From the NCBI RefSeq assembly GCF_039727615.1, contig NZ_CP152474.1:4650001-4714000 (forward strand): a stretch of DNA of 64,000 nt, written 5' to 3'. The notes below the pieces were generated by a model. It ran no database searches and was not told the DNA's origin. It saw only the letters and a program-made list of their open reading frames with translations. The first letter of the stretch is position 1; every line of letters begins with the position of its first letter. Positions 1 to 8,398 of this stretch are shown in pieces. A program made the position numbers and the translations under genes. This DNA comes from Leclercia sp. S52. Lineage in GTDB: Bacteria; Pseudomonadota; Gammaproteobacteria; Enterobacterales; Enterobacteriaceae.

Positions 1-99
1 GCCCATGCGGAAAAAGCGGCCAACAATGCTCTGAATCAAAGCGAAGAGACCAAACAGAAGACCGAGAAAATCGCCGCCGATCCACGTCAGGCGCACTGA
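1..99 (+). CDS. C-terminal end of an alanine-rich, coiled-coil protein (partial)
   Basis: Frame 1 is open from the first base to a TGA at 97-99, giving 32 residues. They are rich in Ala, Lys, Glu and Gln (for example AEKAANNALNQ) and end in DPRQAH. The spacing of small residues resembles the alanine-zipper coiled coils of Lpp/OprI-type envelope lipoproteins, but the N-terminus with any lipobox lies outside the window. The assignment rests on composition only; it could be the tail of any coiled-coil protein. Confidence 0.4.
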   Translation, partial: AHAEKAANNALNQSEETKQKTEKIAADPRQAH

Positions 100-217
100 T
101 TGTGCCCCACCGGTGTCAGGCAAACAGGATCTGCCCGACGCCGGTACACTCCTCAAAAATAAACATTCTGCGCGGCATATTTAACAGACGCATCCCCGCC
201 ATCAATATCGATTTTGG

Positions 218-244
218 ACAAGTATTTGCAAAATTGGCCGATAA
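218..244 (+). promoter_or_regulatory. Candidate sigma-28 (FliA)-like promoter upstream of the caspase-fold gene
   Basis: An exact GCCGATAA (-10 type) lies at 237-244. It is preceded by an 11-base spacer and ACAAGTAT at 218-225, which matches TAAAGTTT at 5 of 8 positions. It sits about 65 bases before the proposed ATG at 309. The -10 is perfect but the -35 is weak, so this is a candidate only. The same architecture with a good -35 precedes pdeH in this window. Confidence 0.35.
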
Positions 245-308
245 AACAAAAGTTCGAAGACACAGCGATATTAACCAAATAAAAATAATTTACCTTGAGG
301 GAATATTC

Positions 309-1031
309 ATGCCAATCAGCAAAAGTAAAAACGCTATTCTGGTATTTGAATCACCATGGAAACTCGACGATTACGATGCCAACCGCTCGTCAGTGCTGCC
401 GTTTGTTCAGGGGATCGCCAAAATGCATGGCGACACCGAAGTCTATTCTCTGAATTTTTATAATAAAAAGAGCTTCGAGATTGCGCTGGAATGCCTGTGT
501 CGTCAGAAATTTGATAACACTCTCGTCTATATTGCGGCACATGGCACTAAAACCCGTATCGGTGATGTTTCACTCGACGATATTCTCTACGCTATTAACG
601 AAAAATCTAAAAAATTCAATATCAAAGGTTTAATGCTGGGCTCATGCTTTGCGGGCAGCAAAACCCATTTACTGGAGCAGTTCCTCGAAGGCAGCAAACT
701 GACCTGGTGCGCCGCTTATTCCTCTTCATGCTACTGGCTGCAGGGCACCATGCTAGACTGCGCTCTTCTTCATAGCGCCCTTAACATTGAAGATGCTCAT
801 TATAAAACGCATGAAGAGATGCAGGAGGCTTTTGCTGACGCCATTGCGCCTTTTGCCCCCAATGGCATCATTGGCACTGACAGTAAAGATCAACCCGTAG
901 TGCTGTCAGAATCTTTGCAAATCGTGATTCAGCCAGAAGGGAGAGGTTTCCGCGCCCGCCTCTCATCTGAAGATATTTTCGACCGCGCGCAAGCGCATCG
1001 CCTCAACGAGGAACCAGAAGAAGCCCTCTGA
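309..1031 (+). CDS. Stand-alone caspase-fold (clan CD cysteine peptidase-like) protein
   Basis: This encodes 240 residues from the ATG at 309. That start is chosen because a GAGG Shine-Dalgarno sequence lies at 297-301; the frame is open further upstream to 102 but has no such site. Two blocks typical of clan CD peptidases (caspase, CHAT, legumain) are visible: a hydrophobic strand ending in a His-Gly pair (VYIAAHGT, H78) and a second strand ending in Ser-Cys (GLMLGSCFAG, C113). These would be the catalytic dyad. There is no signal peptide or membrane segment, so it is probably cytoplasmic. The gene is visibly more AT-rich than its neighbours (bases 601-660 hold 22 G/C of 60) and sits where E. 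coli has no counterpart, which suggests acquisition. The substrate is unknown. Caspase-like proteins in bacteria often act in defence or regulated proteolysis, but nothing next to this gene proves either. Confidence 0.6.
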   Translation: MPISKSKNAILVFESPWKLDDYDANRSSVLPFVQGIAKMHGDTEVYSLNFYNKKSFEIALECLCRQKFDNTLVYIAAHGTKTRIGDVSLDDILYAINEKSKKFNIKGLMLGSCFAGSKTHLLEQFLEGSKLTWCAAYSSSCYWLQGTMLDCALLHSALNIEDAHYKTHEEMQEAFADAIAPFAPNGIIGTDSKDQPVVLSESLQIVIQPEGRGFRARLSSEDIFDRAQAHRLNEEPEEAL

Positions 1032-1155
1032 TTCATACTCTGTTGCAAAGCGAATGATCCGAATTTTAGATCGCCTCCGCACTGCTGGATCGCCTGTTTA
1101 TTGCCTGCAATAACATCAACATGCCGCCAGCAGTGCCGGTTTTTCGCTTCCAGTA

Positions 1156-1177
1156 AAATGTGATCTACCGCACATAT
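1156..1177 (+). promoter_or_regulatory. Probable CRP-binding site upstream of treF
   Basis: The core TGTGATCTACCGCACA at 1159-1174 fits the CRP pattern TGTGA-N6-TCACA with one mismatch, and has AT-rich flanks. It lies about 105 bases before the treF start, within the 238-base gap between the caspase-fold gene and treF. No other element in that gap is recognised with confidence. Confidence 0.5.
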
Positions 1178-1269
1178 ACCTCTTCACAGACCGAAGCGAA
1201 TGACTAAGCTTAGTAGGCAACCGGATAAAACCAGACCCGAGACAACATTAACCGGAGGTCCTGACCACC

Positions 1270-2920
1270 ATGTTCAACCAGCATATACGCACTGTAGAGA
1301 CCGTAGAGTTCGATATAGAACAAGAACTTCTCTACGAAATCGATCCCTGCGAGTTAAAACTGGATGAAATGCTCGAGGCGGAGCCGGAACCTGAAATGAT
1401 TGAAGGGCTGCCCGCATCCGATGCGCTCACCCCTGCCGATCGCTACCTTGAGCTCTTTGAGCACGTGCAGTCGTCGCGACTGTTTGCCGACAGCAAAACC
1501 TTCCCCGACTGCGCACCAAAAATGGATCCGCTGGATATCCTCATCCGCTACCGTAAGGTGAGACGTCACCGGGACTTCGATCTCCGCCAGTTTGTGGAAA
1601 ATCACTTCTGGCTGCCGGAAGTCCTGTCGAGCGAGTATGTGTCCGATCCGTCCCTTTCGCTCAAGGAACATATCGACAACCTGTGGCCGGTGCTGACCCG
1701 CGAGCCGCAGGATCACATCCCCTGGTCGTCGCTGCTGGCGCTGCCGCAGGCCTACATTGTGCCCGGCGGGCGATTCAGCGAAACCTACTACTGGGACTCC
1801 TATTTCACCATGCTGGGCCTGGCCGAAAGCGGTCGCCACGACATGCTTAAGTGCATGGCGGATAACTTTGCGTGGATGATCGAAAAATATGGCCATATTC
1901 CCAACGGCAACCGTACCTACTACCTGAGCCGTTCCCAGCCGCCGGTGTTTGCCCTGATGGTGGAGCTGTTTGAAGAGGACGGCGTGCGCGGAGCCAAGCG
2001 CTATCTCGATCACCTGAAAATGGAGTACGCCTTCTGGATGGACGGCGCGGAGTCGCTGCTGCTCAACCAGGCCTACCGCAGTGCGGTGCGTATGCCGGAC
2101 GGCTCTCTGCTCAACCGCTACTGGGATGACCGCGACACCCCGCGGGACGAGTCCTGGATAGAGGACGTCGAGACCGCCCGCCACTCCGGTCGTCCGCCCA
2201 ACGAGGTCTATCGCGATCTGCGTGCCGGGGCCGCGTCCGGCTGGGACTACTCCTCCCGCTGGCTGCGGGATCCGAGCCGGCTGGCGAGTATTCGCACCAC
2301 CCAGTTTATCCCTATCGATCTCAACGCCTTCCTGTTCAAGCTGGAGAGCGCCATCGCCAATATCTCGGCCTCGAAAGGGGACAAAGAGACCGCGGAGATT
2401 TTCCGCCAGAAGGCGAGCGATCGCCGCGCGGCGGTCAACCGCTATCTGTGGGATGAGGAAAACGGCTGCTATCGCGATTACGACTGGCGTCGGGAGGAGC
2501 TGGCGCTCTTCTCAGCCGCCAGCATCGTGCCGCTGTACGTGGGTATGGCGACCCATGAGCAGGCAGAACGTCTGTCAGATGCGGTGAAAGCCCGTCTGCT
2601 GACGCCGGGCGGTATTCTGGCCACCGAGTATGAAACCGGTGAGCAGTGGGATAAACCCAACGGCTGGGCACCGCTGCAGTGGATGGCGATCCAGGGGTTC
2701 AAGCAGTACGGCAACGACTCGCTGGGGGATGAGATCGCCTGGAGCTGGCTGCAGACCGTTAACCAATTCTACAAAACGCACTACAAGCTGATTGAGAAGT
2801 ACCACATCGCCAGCAGTCAGCCTCGCGAAGGGGGCGGGGGTGAGTACCCCCCTGCAGGACGGGTTTGGCTGGACCAACGGCGTGGTACGCCGCCTGATTG
2901 GCCTGTACGGGGAGCCGTAG
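1270..2920 (+). CDS. treF: Cytoplasmic trehalase TreF (broken by one extra base)
   Basis: GH37 trehalase that hydrolyses trehalose to two glucose in the cytoplasm. The family signatures are present: [14 protein letters not shown] near residue 165, [10 protein letters not shown] near residue 461 and the glycine-rich EGGGGEY near the C-terminus. There is no signal peptide, which separates it from periplasmic TreA. The start at 1270 follows AGGAGGT-like AACCGGAGGT. The frame breaks at a run of six C (2847-2852). Removing one C restores the expected ending, a tryptophan-rich QDGFGW segment through GLYGEP, with a TAG at 2918-2920. The repaired protein has 549 residues, the length of E. coli TreF. 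As written, the frame runs on to 3138 with an unrelated tail. A sequencing overcall is the likeliest reason. Confidence 0.93.
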
Positions 2921-2932
2921 CTCCCCGTGCTG

Positions 2933-4541
2933 TCAGCGGATCACCTGATAAATCGCCGTCTGGATCGACAGCCATTTTTTGCTGCTGTCGTTCGGCTGCG
3001 CCTGTGCTCGCCGCTTTGCCTGATCCATCTCGCGTCGCTGGCGCTCGACTACCGCCGGAACGGTACAAAATGCCTGGAGATATTCTTTACGCAGGCCCGT
3101 CAGCGTTTCGCCTGCGGCCATCGCATGGCCGAGGTTAGTAATAAACTGCCGGCAGGGCTTCTCCTGGGTCATTTGCAGGCGATAGCGCATCAGTAAATCC
3201 AGCACCTCGCGATGGTTGACGGAGAGCGCATGCTCGGTCCAGGAGAGTTTCCAGTCCATCCCCGCTTTCAGGAACAGTAATGTCACCCGGGTGTCGTTGC
3301 GGTCGATGGCCGCCCGGAAGTTATTCTCATCCCAGGTGACCCCCAGTCTTGTGAGCGTTTCACGGGATGAAGGGGTCTCGCGCATCTCTTCCGCCACCGC
3401 CTGTACGGGCTTTGCGGGAGCCACATTGCTGGCCGCCTGGGTCGGGGCGCTGCTTTCAATTAACAGCCAGGTGCCCATCATCATCATGCCCATCACCATC
3501 ACCCCTACCGCGCCCCACAGCACGACCGAGATCAGGTAATCACGCTGCTCAGGGGTGCGCGCAGGCCGACGGTTCGGTTTATCGATGGTGTCGCGCACCT
3601 CAAAAATGTCGTCCCCCGTGACGTTATTTTTTATCCGCGCGTTCTCCCAGAAGAGATTCAGCTCGTGAGTATCCGCTGCCATCAGTCCCGCCGGATTTAC
3701 GGCAGTGCGGCCTTCATCAAACGCCCGCTGTACGGGGCTGGCAATCTGGGCGTAGTAGTTATCCAGCAGCAGAATTTGCGTAGAGGTCAGCGGCTGCTGG
3801 GCAATAATTTTATTGCGGATCAGCCGGATATCATCGAGGAAGGTCTGTAGGGTTTTACGCGGTTCCACCATCAGCGTCAGCAGCGACGGATCGCTGAACA
3901 GCGCCGAGTAGGAGCGGGAGTACTCTTTTTTATCCACCAGCATCAGGGCCAGCTCGCTGAACATCATGCCGCCGAGGGCGTCGTTACGTTCGCCCTGCTG
4001 CAGCCAGCCGCGTACCCGATCGGCGCTGAACAAGGTTTTCAGGTGATTGTTCAGCCGCGTGGGATCCGGCCAGGCCTGCATAATCAGCCCTTTAATCATC
4101 AACTCCAGCGTCCGCACCTGCTTCTGCGCGTGCTGCTGGCGCAGGTCATCGCTGGGCCCCATCTCCGTGCTGTAGGTCAGCAGCGGCTGCTGCAGACGCA
4201 GATGCTCAAGCGCGGTCACAAAGCGCGTCGCAGCAATCAGCTGGTTGTCGCTCACCTCCTGCCCGCTTTCGTACTGCGGCACCCGCTGCTGTAGCAGCCG
4301 CAGTTGCAGGGTGAACTGCGACAGCTCCGCATCGTTCAGGTTGAGCTGCTTTGCCACTCTCGCCCAGCCCCCCCAGCGCCAGCCTGGCGGAATCGAGCTG
4401 CTCAAGGAACCAACGGGGATCTTTGCCTTCGGCAACGTGCACCTTTAACAGGAGCAGGATCTCAACGGAGGCCTGACGAATAATTCCCAGACAGCGTTCA
4501 AACTGCTCGCGGTTCACGTGCGATTTACTGAGGGTCATCAT
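2933..4541 (-). CDS. HEPN-like membrane protein (STY4199-type), broken by one extra base
   Basis: Two overlapping reading frames form one protein. The N-terminal part starts at 4541 ([17 protein letters not shown]) and the rest runs to 2933. They join at a run of seven C (4368-4374). Deleting one base gives about 535 residues with the join [14 protein letters not shown]. The N-terminal 200 or so residues are helical. About residue 330 there is one strong membrane segment ([17 protein letters not shown]), followed by a basic, helical C-terminal domain. I associate it from memory with the enterobacterial STY4199-type HEPN family found beside treF in Salmonella; this name is tentative. The E. 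coli yhjB gene normally found near here is absent. Function unknown; HEPN domains often act as RNases or nucleotide binders, but no RX4-6H motif was confirmed. Confidence 0.6.
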
Positions 4542-4691
4542 ATTCCTTTAAATGCTGCGCACTTATGCAGAGGCAGCTGTCGGAGAGCGGTCTTTTTTTT
4601 AAGTGGTTCTACCAGATTAAACATACCCGATAATGGGTACTATTTCAGTGATAATGTTAAAATCATTTACAAAAGTTCCCGGAGATCTGGC

Positions 4692-5219
4692 ATGCCCGTG
4701 TTGCACACCCCGCGTTTAACCTGCTCCCCGCTGCAGGAAACAGACTGGCCCTTTTTTCTCTCGCTGCAGCAGCATCCCGATGTGATGCGCTACGTGGCTG
4801 AAGCCCGGCCGGAGGAGGCCATTCGTGAGGCCTTTACCGCGCGACTGCCCGCATGGATCCCGGGCAGCGACCACTGGCTGTGCCTGGTGGTACGCGATAA
4901 CGCCAGCCAGCTGCCGCTCGGGGTCACCGGGTATATTCATCATGATGATGATTGCGCCGAAGTGGGGTTCTTGTTTGCTCCGGAGGCGCAGGGAAAAGGC
5001 TACGGCTTTGAGTCCTTGCAGGCGGTGTGCGATTACGCCTTCGGTCAGGGCGGGATCCGCCGCTTAACCGCCACGGTGACGGCGGGCAATGTCGCCTCGA
5101 AACGCCTGCTGGAAAAAGTGGGGTTTGTGCTGGAAGGGGAACTGCGCGAAAGCTACTGGCTTGCAGGCCAGTGGCATAATGACTGGCTGTTTGGGCTGTT
5201 AAAGAAAGAGTACCGCTAA
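4692..5219 (+). CDS. GNAT family N-acetyltransferase (RimJ/RimL-like)
   Basis: 175 residues from the ATG at 4692, chosen because CCCGGAG lies just upstream; the frame is open back to 4518 but that leader has no acetyltransferase character. The start LHTPRLTCSPLQETDW is typical of RimJ/RimL-type enzymes. The acetyl-CoA motif A is seen as GFLFAPEAQGKGYGFESL, with the Q-x-x-G-x-G pyrophosphate loop, and motif B as NVASKRLLEKVGF. It transfers acetyl from acetyl-CoA to an amine, but the acceptor cannot be told. It is transcribed away from the HEPN-like gene and toward the SDR gene. Confidence 0.8.
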   Translation: MPVLHTPRLTCSPLQETDWPFFLSLQQHPDVMRYVAEARPEEAIREAFTARLPAWIPGSDHWLCLVVRDNASQLPLGVTGYIHHDDDCAEVGFLFAPEAQGKGYGFESLQAVCDYAFGQGGIRRLTATVTAGNVASKRLLEKVGFVLEGELRESYWLAGQWHNDWLFGLLKKEYR

Positions 5220-5251
5220 GCGTGCCGCGGGGATCCCTCCCCGGCATAAGG

Positions 5252-6012
5252 CTACAGGAACATCCCCCCCGGAGACTTCAATCCGCTGCGCATTCATCCA
5301 GCCCAGCTCATCGCTCAGCAGGGCGGCAATCGCATCGCCGATATCGTCCGGCAACCCGACGCGCCCCAGCGCCGTCTGCGAGGCAATGTGCTGGTTGATC
5401 TCCTTGTCATCGCGCACGCGCCCGCCGCCGAAGTCAGTTTCAATGGCGCCCGGGGCAATGATATTGGCGGTGATCCCACGCGCGCCCAGCTCTTTCGCCT
5501 GGTAGCGGGTAAGCACCTCCATCGCCCCTTTCATTGCCGCGTAGGTACTGGAGCCCGGCAGGGCAAAACGCGCCAGGCCTGAAGAGACGTTCAGGATACG
5601 TCCGCCGTTTTTCATCAGCGGTAACAGGCGCTGGGTCAGGAAGAATGGCCCTTTGAAATGAATGTTCATCACCTCATCAAATTGCGCTTCCGTGGTCTCC
5701 ACATAGGGGGGCGTATAAACCCACCCCTGCGTTGTTCAACAAATAATCGAAGCTGTTGCGCTGCCATACTCGGTGCAGCGTTTCTTCAACCTGTCGGGCA
5801 AAGCCTTCAAAGTGGGTAATATCCCCGACGTTCAGCTGCAATGCTGCCGCTTTGACCCCTTTTTGCTCAATTTCGCGCACGACATCGAGCGCCTCCTGCT
5901 GGCTACGGTTCCAGGTCAGGAGGATCCCGACACCTTTCTCTGCCAGCTTCAGCGCCGCGTTTTTACCGAGCCCGCGGCTGCCGCCAGTCACTAATGCAAT
6001 ACGTTCAGTCAT
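5252..6012 (-). CDS. SDR family oxidoreductase (broken by two extra bases)
   Basis: Short-chain dehydrogenase/reductase of about 252 residues once two frameshifts are repaired. The NAD(P)-binding TGGSRGLGKN motif follows the start MTERIALV at 6012, and NNAG is near residue 90. The catalytic Tyr-x-x-x-Lys is in STYAAMKGA, and the protein ends RIEVSGGMFL before a stop at 5252-5254. The first break is at six G (5706-5711), where removing one base gives YAPYVETTEAQF. The second is at seven C (5264-5270), where removing one gives GGMFL and the stop. Both are +1 in G/C runs. The gene is divergent from the LysR gene yhjC, a common arrangement for a regulator and its target. The substrate is unknown. 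Confidence 0.8.
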
Positions 6013-6131
6013 AAGAAACCTCGTTTCGGCTGTGGTGGTGATTGAGAAAGAGCTTATTAGGTGATAGAAAATCAATAAATATGGCTAAAAACGCTTCACT
6101 GTTTCATAGCTAACAACAATGAGTGCTCCCT

Positions 6132-7031
6132 ATGGATAAAATTCAGGCAATGCAGTTGTTCATTCGCGTCGCTGAACTGGAGAGTTTCTCCCGCGCAGCG
6201 GACTCAATGGGCCTTCCTAAAGGTAGCGTATCCCGCCAGATCCAGGCCCTGGAGAACGGGCTTGGCACCCAGCTGCTGCACCGCACCACGCGGCGCGTCA
6301 GCCTGACCCAGGACGGGATGGTCTACTACGAGCGGGCCAAAGATCTGCTGGCCAACATGGATGAACTGGATGGTCTTTTTTTGCACGACCCTGCCAGCGT
6401 CAGCGGAAGACTGCGGGTGGATATGCCCACCGGCGTTGCGCGAAATCTAGTCATCCCCCGACTGCCGCTTTTTTTGCAACAGTATCCCGGCATTGAACTG
6501 GAGCTGAGCAGCAGCGACAGGCTGGTGGATGTGGTGCGGGAAGGGTTTGACTGCGTGGTGCGCGTCGGCACCCTGAAGGATTCCGGCTTAATCGCCCGCC
6601 CGCTCGGCAAGCTGTCGGTGATCAACTGTGCCAGCCCCGATTATCTGTCGCGTTTTGGCTATCCCGACGGGCTGGACGATTTAGCCTCTCATGCCGTGGT
6701 GCACTACGCGACGCACCTCGGCACCCGGCCACAGGGGTTCGAATATTACGACGGCGAGTCGACCCACTGGATCAAGACCGGCGGCATACTGACGGTCAAC
6801 AGCACCGAGACCTACCACGCCTCTGCGCTGGCCGGGCTGGGGATTATTCAGGTGCCGCGGGTGGGCGTGCGTGATGCGCTGCGCGCCAAAAAGCTGCTGG
6901 AGATCCTGCCGCAGTACCGCGCCAGACCGATGCCGGTCTCCCTCATCTACCCTCACCGCCGCAACCTCTCCCGCCGGGTGCATCTGTTTATGGCCTGGCT
7001 CACGGAAATCATGAAAGCGTACGTTGACTGA
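6132..7031 (+). CDS. yhjC: LysR family transcriptional regulator YhjC
   Basis: 299 residues from the ATG at 6132, the same length as E. coli YhjC; a GTG nine bases upstream is in frame but less likely. The N-terminal winged helix-turn-helix is seen as ESFSRAADSMGLPKGSVSRQIQALE, split here as residues 16-40, followed by RTTRRVSLT. The C-terminal substrate-binding domain includes GFDCVVRVG and SALAGLGIIQVP. It is probably a local regulator of the divergent SDR gene. Two seven-T runs inside the gene are intact, in contrast with the broken G/C runs of its neighbours. Confidence 0.88.
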   Translation: MDKIQAMQLFIRVAELESFSRAADSMGLPKGSVSRQIQALENGLGTQLLHRTTRRVSLTQDGMVYYERAKDLLANMDELDGLFLHDPASVSGRLRVDMPTGVARNLVIPRLPLFLQQYPGIELELSSSDRLVDVVREGFDCVVRVGTLKDSGLIARPLGKLSVINCASPDYLSRFGYPDGLDDLASHAVVHYATHLGTRPQGFEYYDGESTHWIKTGGILTVNSTETYHASALAGLGIIQVPRVGVRDALRAKKLLEILPQYRARPMPVSLIYPHRRNLSRRVHLFMAWLTEIMKAYVD

Positions 7032-7085
7032 GGGCAGACTATAATTCCAAAGACCACCCGCTAAACGATAAGGAAAATGTGACTG

Positions 7086-8126
7086 ATGCCGGAAAGCAAC
7101 CCGCAACGTCCTACTCAGGATCTGGACTTCGATCCGATTAAAAAACTGGAAACCCGTCCGCCCGAGGCGCCGCCGGAGCCTAAAATCACCGCAGTGCGCA
7201 AAACGGGCAGCCTGCTGGATAAGGCGAAGGATGTAATCCAGCTGCTGCTGCAGCGGCCGATGATTGCCCACCTGCTGCGCGCCACCGAGCGGTTTAACGA
7301 TCGGCTGGGCAATCAGTTTGGCGCGGCGATCACCTACTTCTCATTTTTATCGATGATCCCGATCCTGATGCTCTCCTTTGCCGCGGCGGGTTTCATTCTG
7401 GTGTCGCACCCGACCCTGCTCCAGGATATCTTCGGTAAAATTCTGCTCAACGTCAGCGATCCGACGCTGGCGGCCACCCTGAAAAATACCATCAGCACCG
7501 CCGTACAGCAGCGTACCACCGTGGGAATTGTCGGGCTGTTAGTGGCGCTCTACTCCGGCATTAACTGGATGGGCAACCTGCGGGAAGCGATCCGCGCCCA
7601 GTCCCGTGACGTCTGGGAGCGTAAGGCGCAGGATGAGGAGAAATTCTGGATCAAGTATTTACGCGACTTCATCTCGCTGATTGGCCTGCTGGTGGCGCTG
7701 ATTATCACCCTCTCCATCACCTCCGCGGCAGGCGCAGCGCAGCAGATGATTATCTCCGCGCTCTATCTGGACACCATCGAGTGGCTGAAACCGGTCTGGC
7801 ATCTGGTGGGGCTGGCCATTTCGATGCTGGCGAACTATCTGCTGTTCTTCTGGATCTTCTGGCGGCTGCCGCGCCACCGGCCACGCCGCAAGGCGCTGAT
7901 CCGTGGCACCTTCATTGCCGCGATTGGTTTTGAGGTCATCAAAATCGTGATGACCTACACCCTGCCGTCGCTGGTAACCTCCCCGTCCGGAGCGGCATTC
8001 GGCTCGGTGCTGGGACTGCTGGCCTTCTTCTACTTCTTCGCCAGGCTGACGCTGTTCTGCGCGGCCTGGATCGCCACCGCCGAGTACCCGGATGACCGGC
8101 GAATGCCTGGCAAATCACACCGTTAA
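7086..8126 (+). CDS. yhjD: Inner membrane protein YhjD, YihY/BrkB family
   Basis: 346 residues, preceded by AAGGAAA. A hydrophilic N-terminal tail of about 70 residues (many Pro and Lys) leads into the BrkB-type membrane domain. Hydrophobic segments include FLSMIPILMLSFAAAGFI, VGIVGLLVALYSGINWMG, FISLIGLLVALIITLSI, AISMLANYLLFFWIFW and LGLLAFFYFFARLTLF. GAAITYFSFLSMIP is the family's first conserved block. In E. coli, YhjD has been linked to lipopolysaccharide export through a suppressor mutation (established knowledge, details not tested here). Its position between yhjC and yhjE matches E. coli. Confidence 0.88.
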   Translation: MPESNPQRPTQDLDFDPIKKLETRPPEAPPEPKITAVRKTGSLLDKAKDVIQLLLQRPMIAHLLRATERFNDRLGNQFGAAITYFSFLSMIPILMLSFAAAGFILVSHPTLLQDIFGKILLNVSDPTLAATLKNTISTAVQQRTTVGIVGLLVALYSGINWMGNLREAIRAQSRDVWERKAQDEEKFWIKYLRDFISLIGLLVALIITLSITSAAGAAQQMIISALYLDTIEWLKPVWHLVGLAISMLANYLLFFWIFWRLPRHRPRRKALIRGTFIAAIGFEVIKIVMTYTLPSLVTSPSGAAFGSVLGLLAFFYFFARLTLFCAAWIATAEYPDDRRMPGKSHR

Positions 8127-8133
8127 GCACTCC

Positions 8134-8169
8134 ATCGGGCTGGATAAGAATGCAATATTTCAGCCCGAT
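8134..8169 (+). other. Inverted repeat just after yhjD
   Basis: ATCGGGCTG at 8134-8142 pairs perfectly with CAGCCCGAT at 8161-8169 around an 18-base AT-rich loop. No T run follows, so it is a weak terminator at best. The rest of the 272-base gap to yhjE is AT-rich and presumably holds the yhjE promoter, which I could not place. Confidence 0.4.
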
Positions 8170-8398
8170 TCATCATTTCAGCATATAAATCCAGCCTGTA
8201 ACTTTTATTTAACCCAAAACCAGTTTTATCATCTAAGTATTAATTTCTGTGAAGCATTTCATAGATGTGAATTTCCTGGTCTGAAAATTATTCACTTTTT
8301 GCCGGCTTTTTCGCCATCCGCTGCGTTTGTTACAGATTGAAATGTCGCTTTTGCTGTGCGTAATATGGCCTTTCGTTCGCCAAAAATAAGAAAAGTTT

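Noticed and set aside
102..308. Upstream extension of the caspase-fold gene to 102
   Set aside because: The extra 69 residues (HRCQANRICPTPVHSS and so on) have no domain character, and the Shine-Dalgarno at 297-301 supports the start at 309. The stretch contains the candidate promoter.
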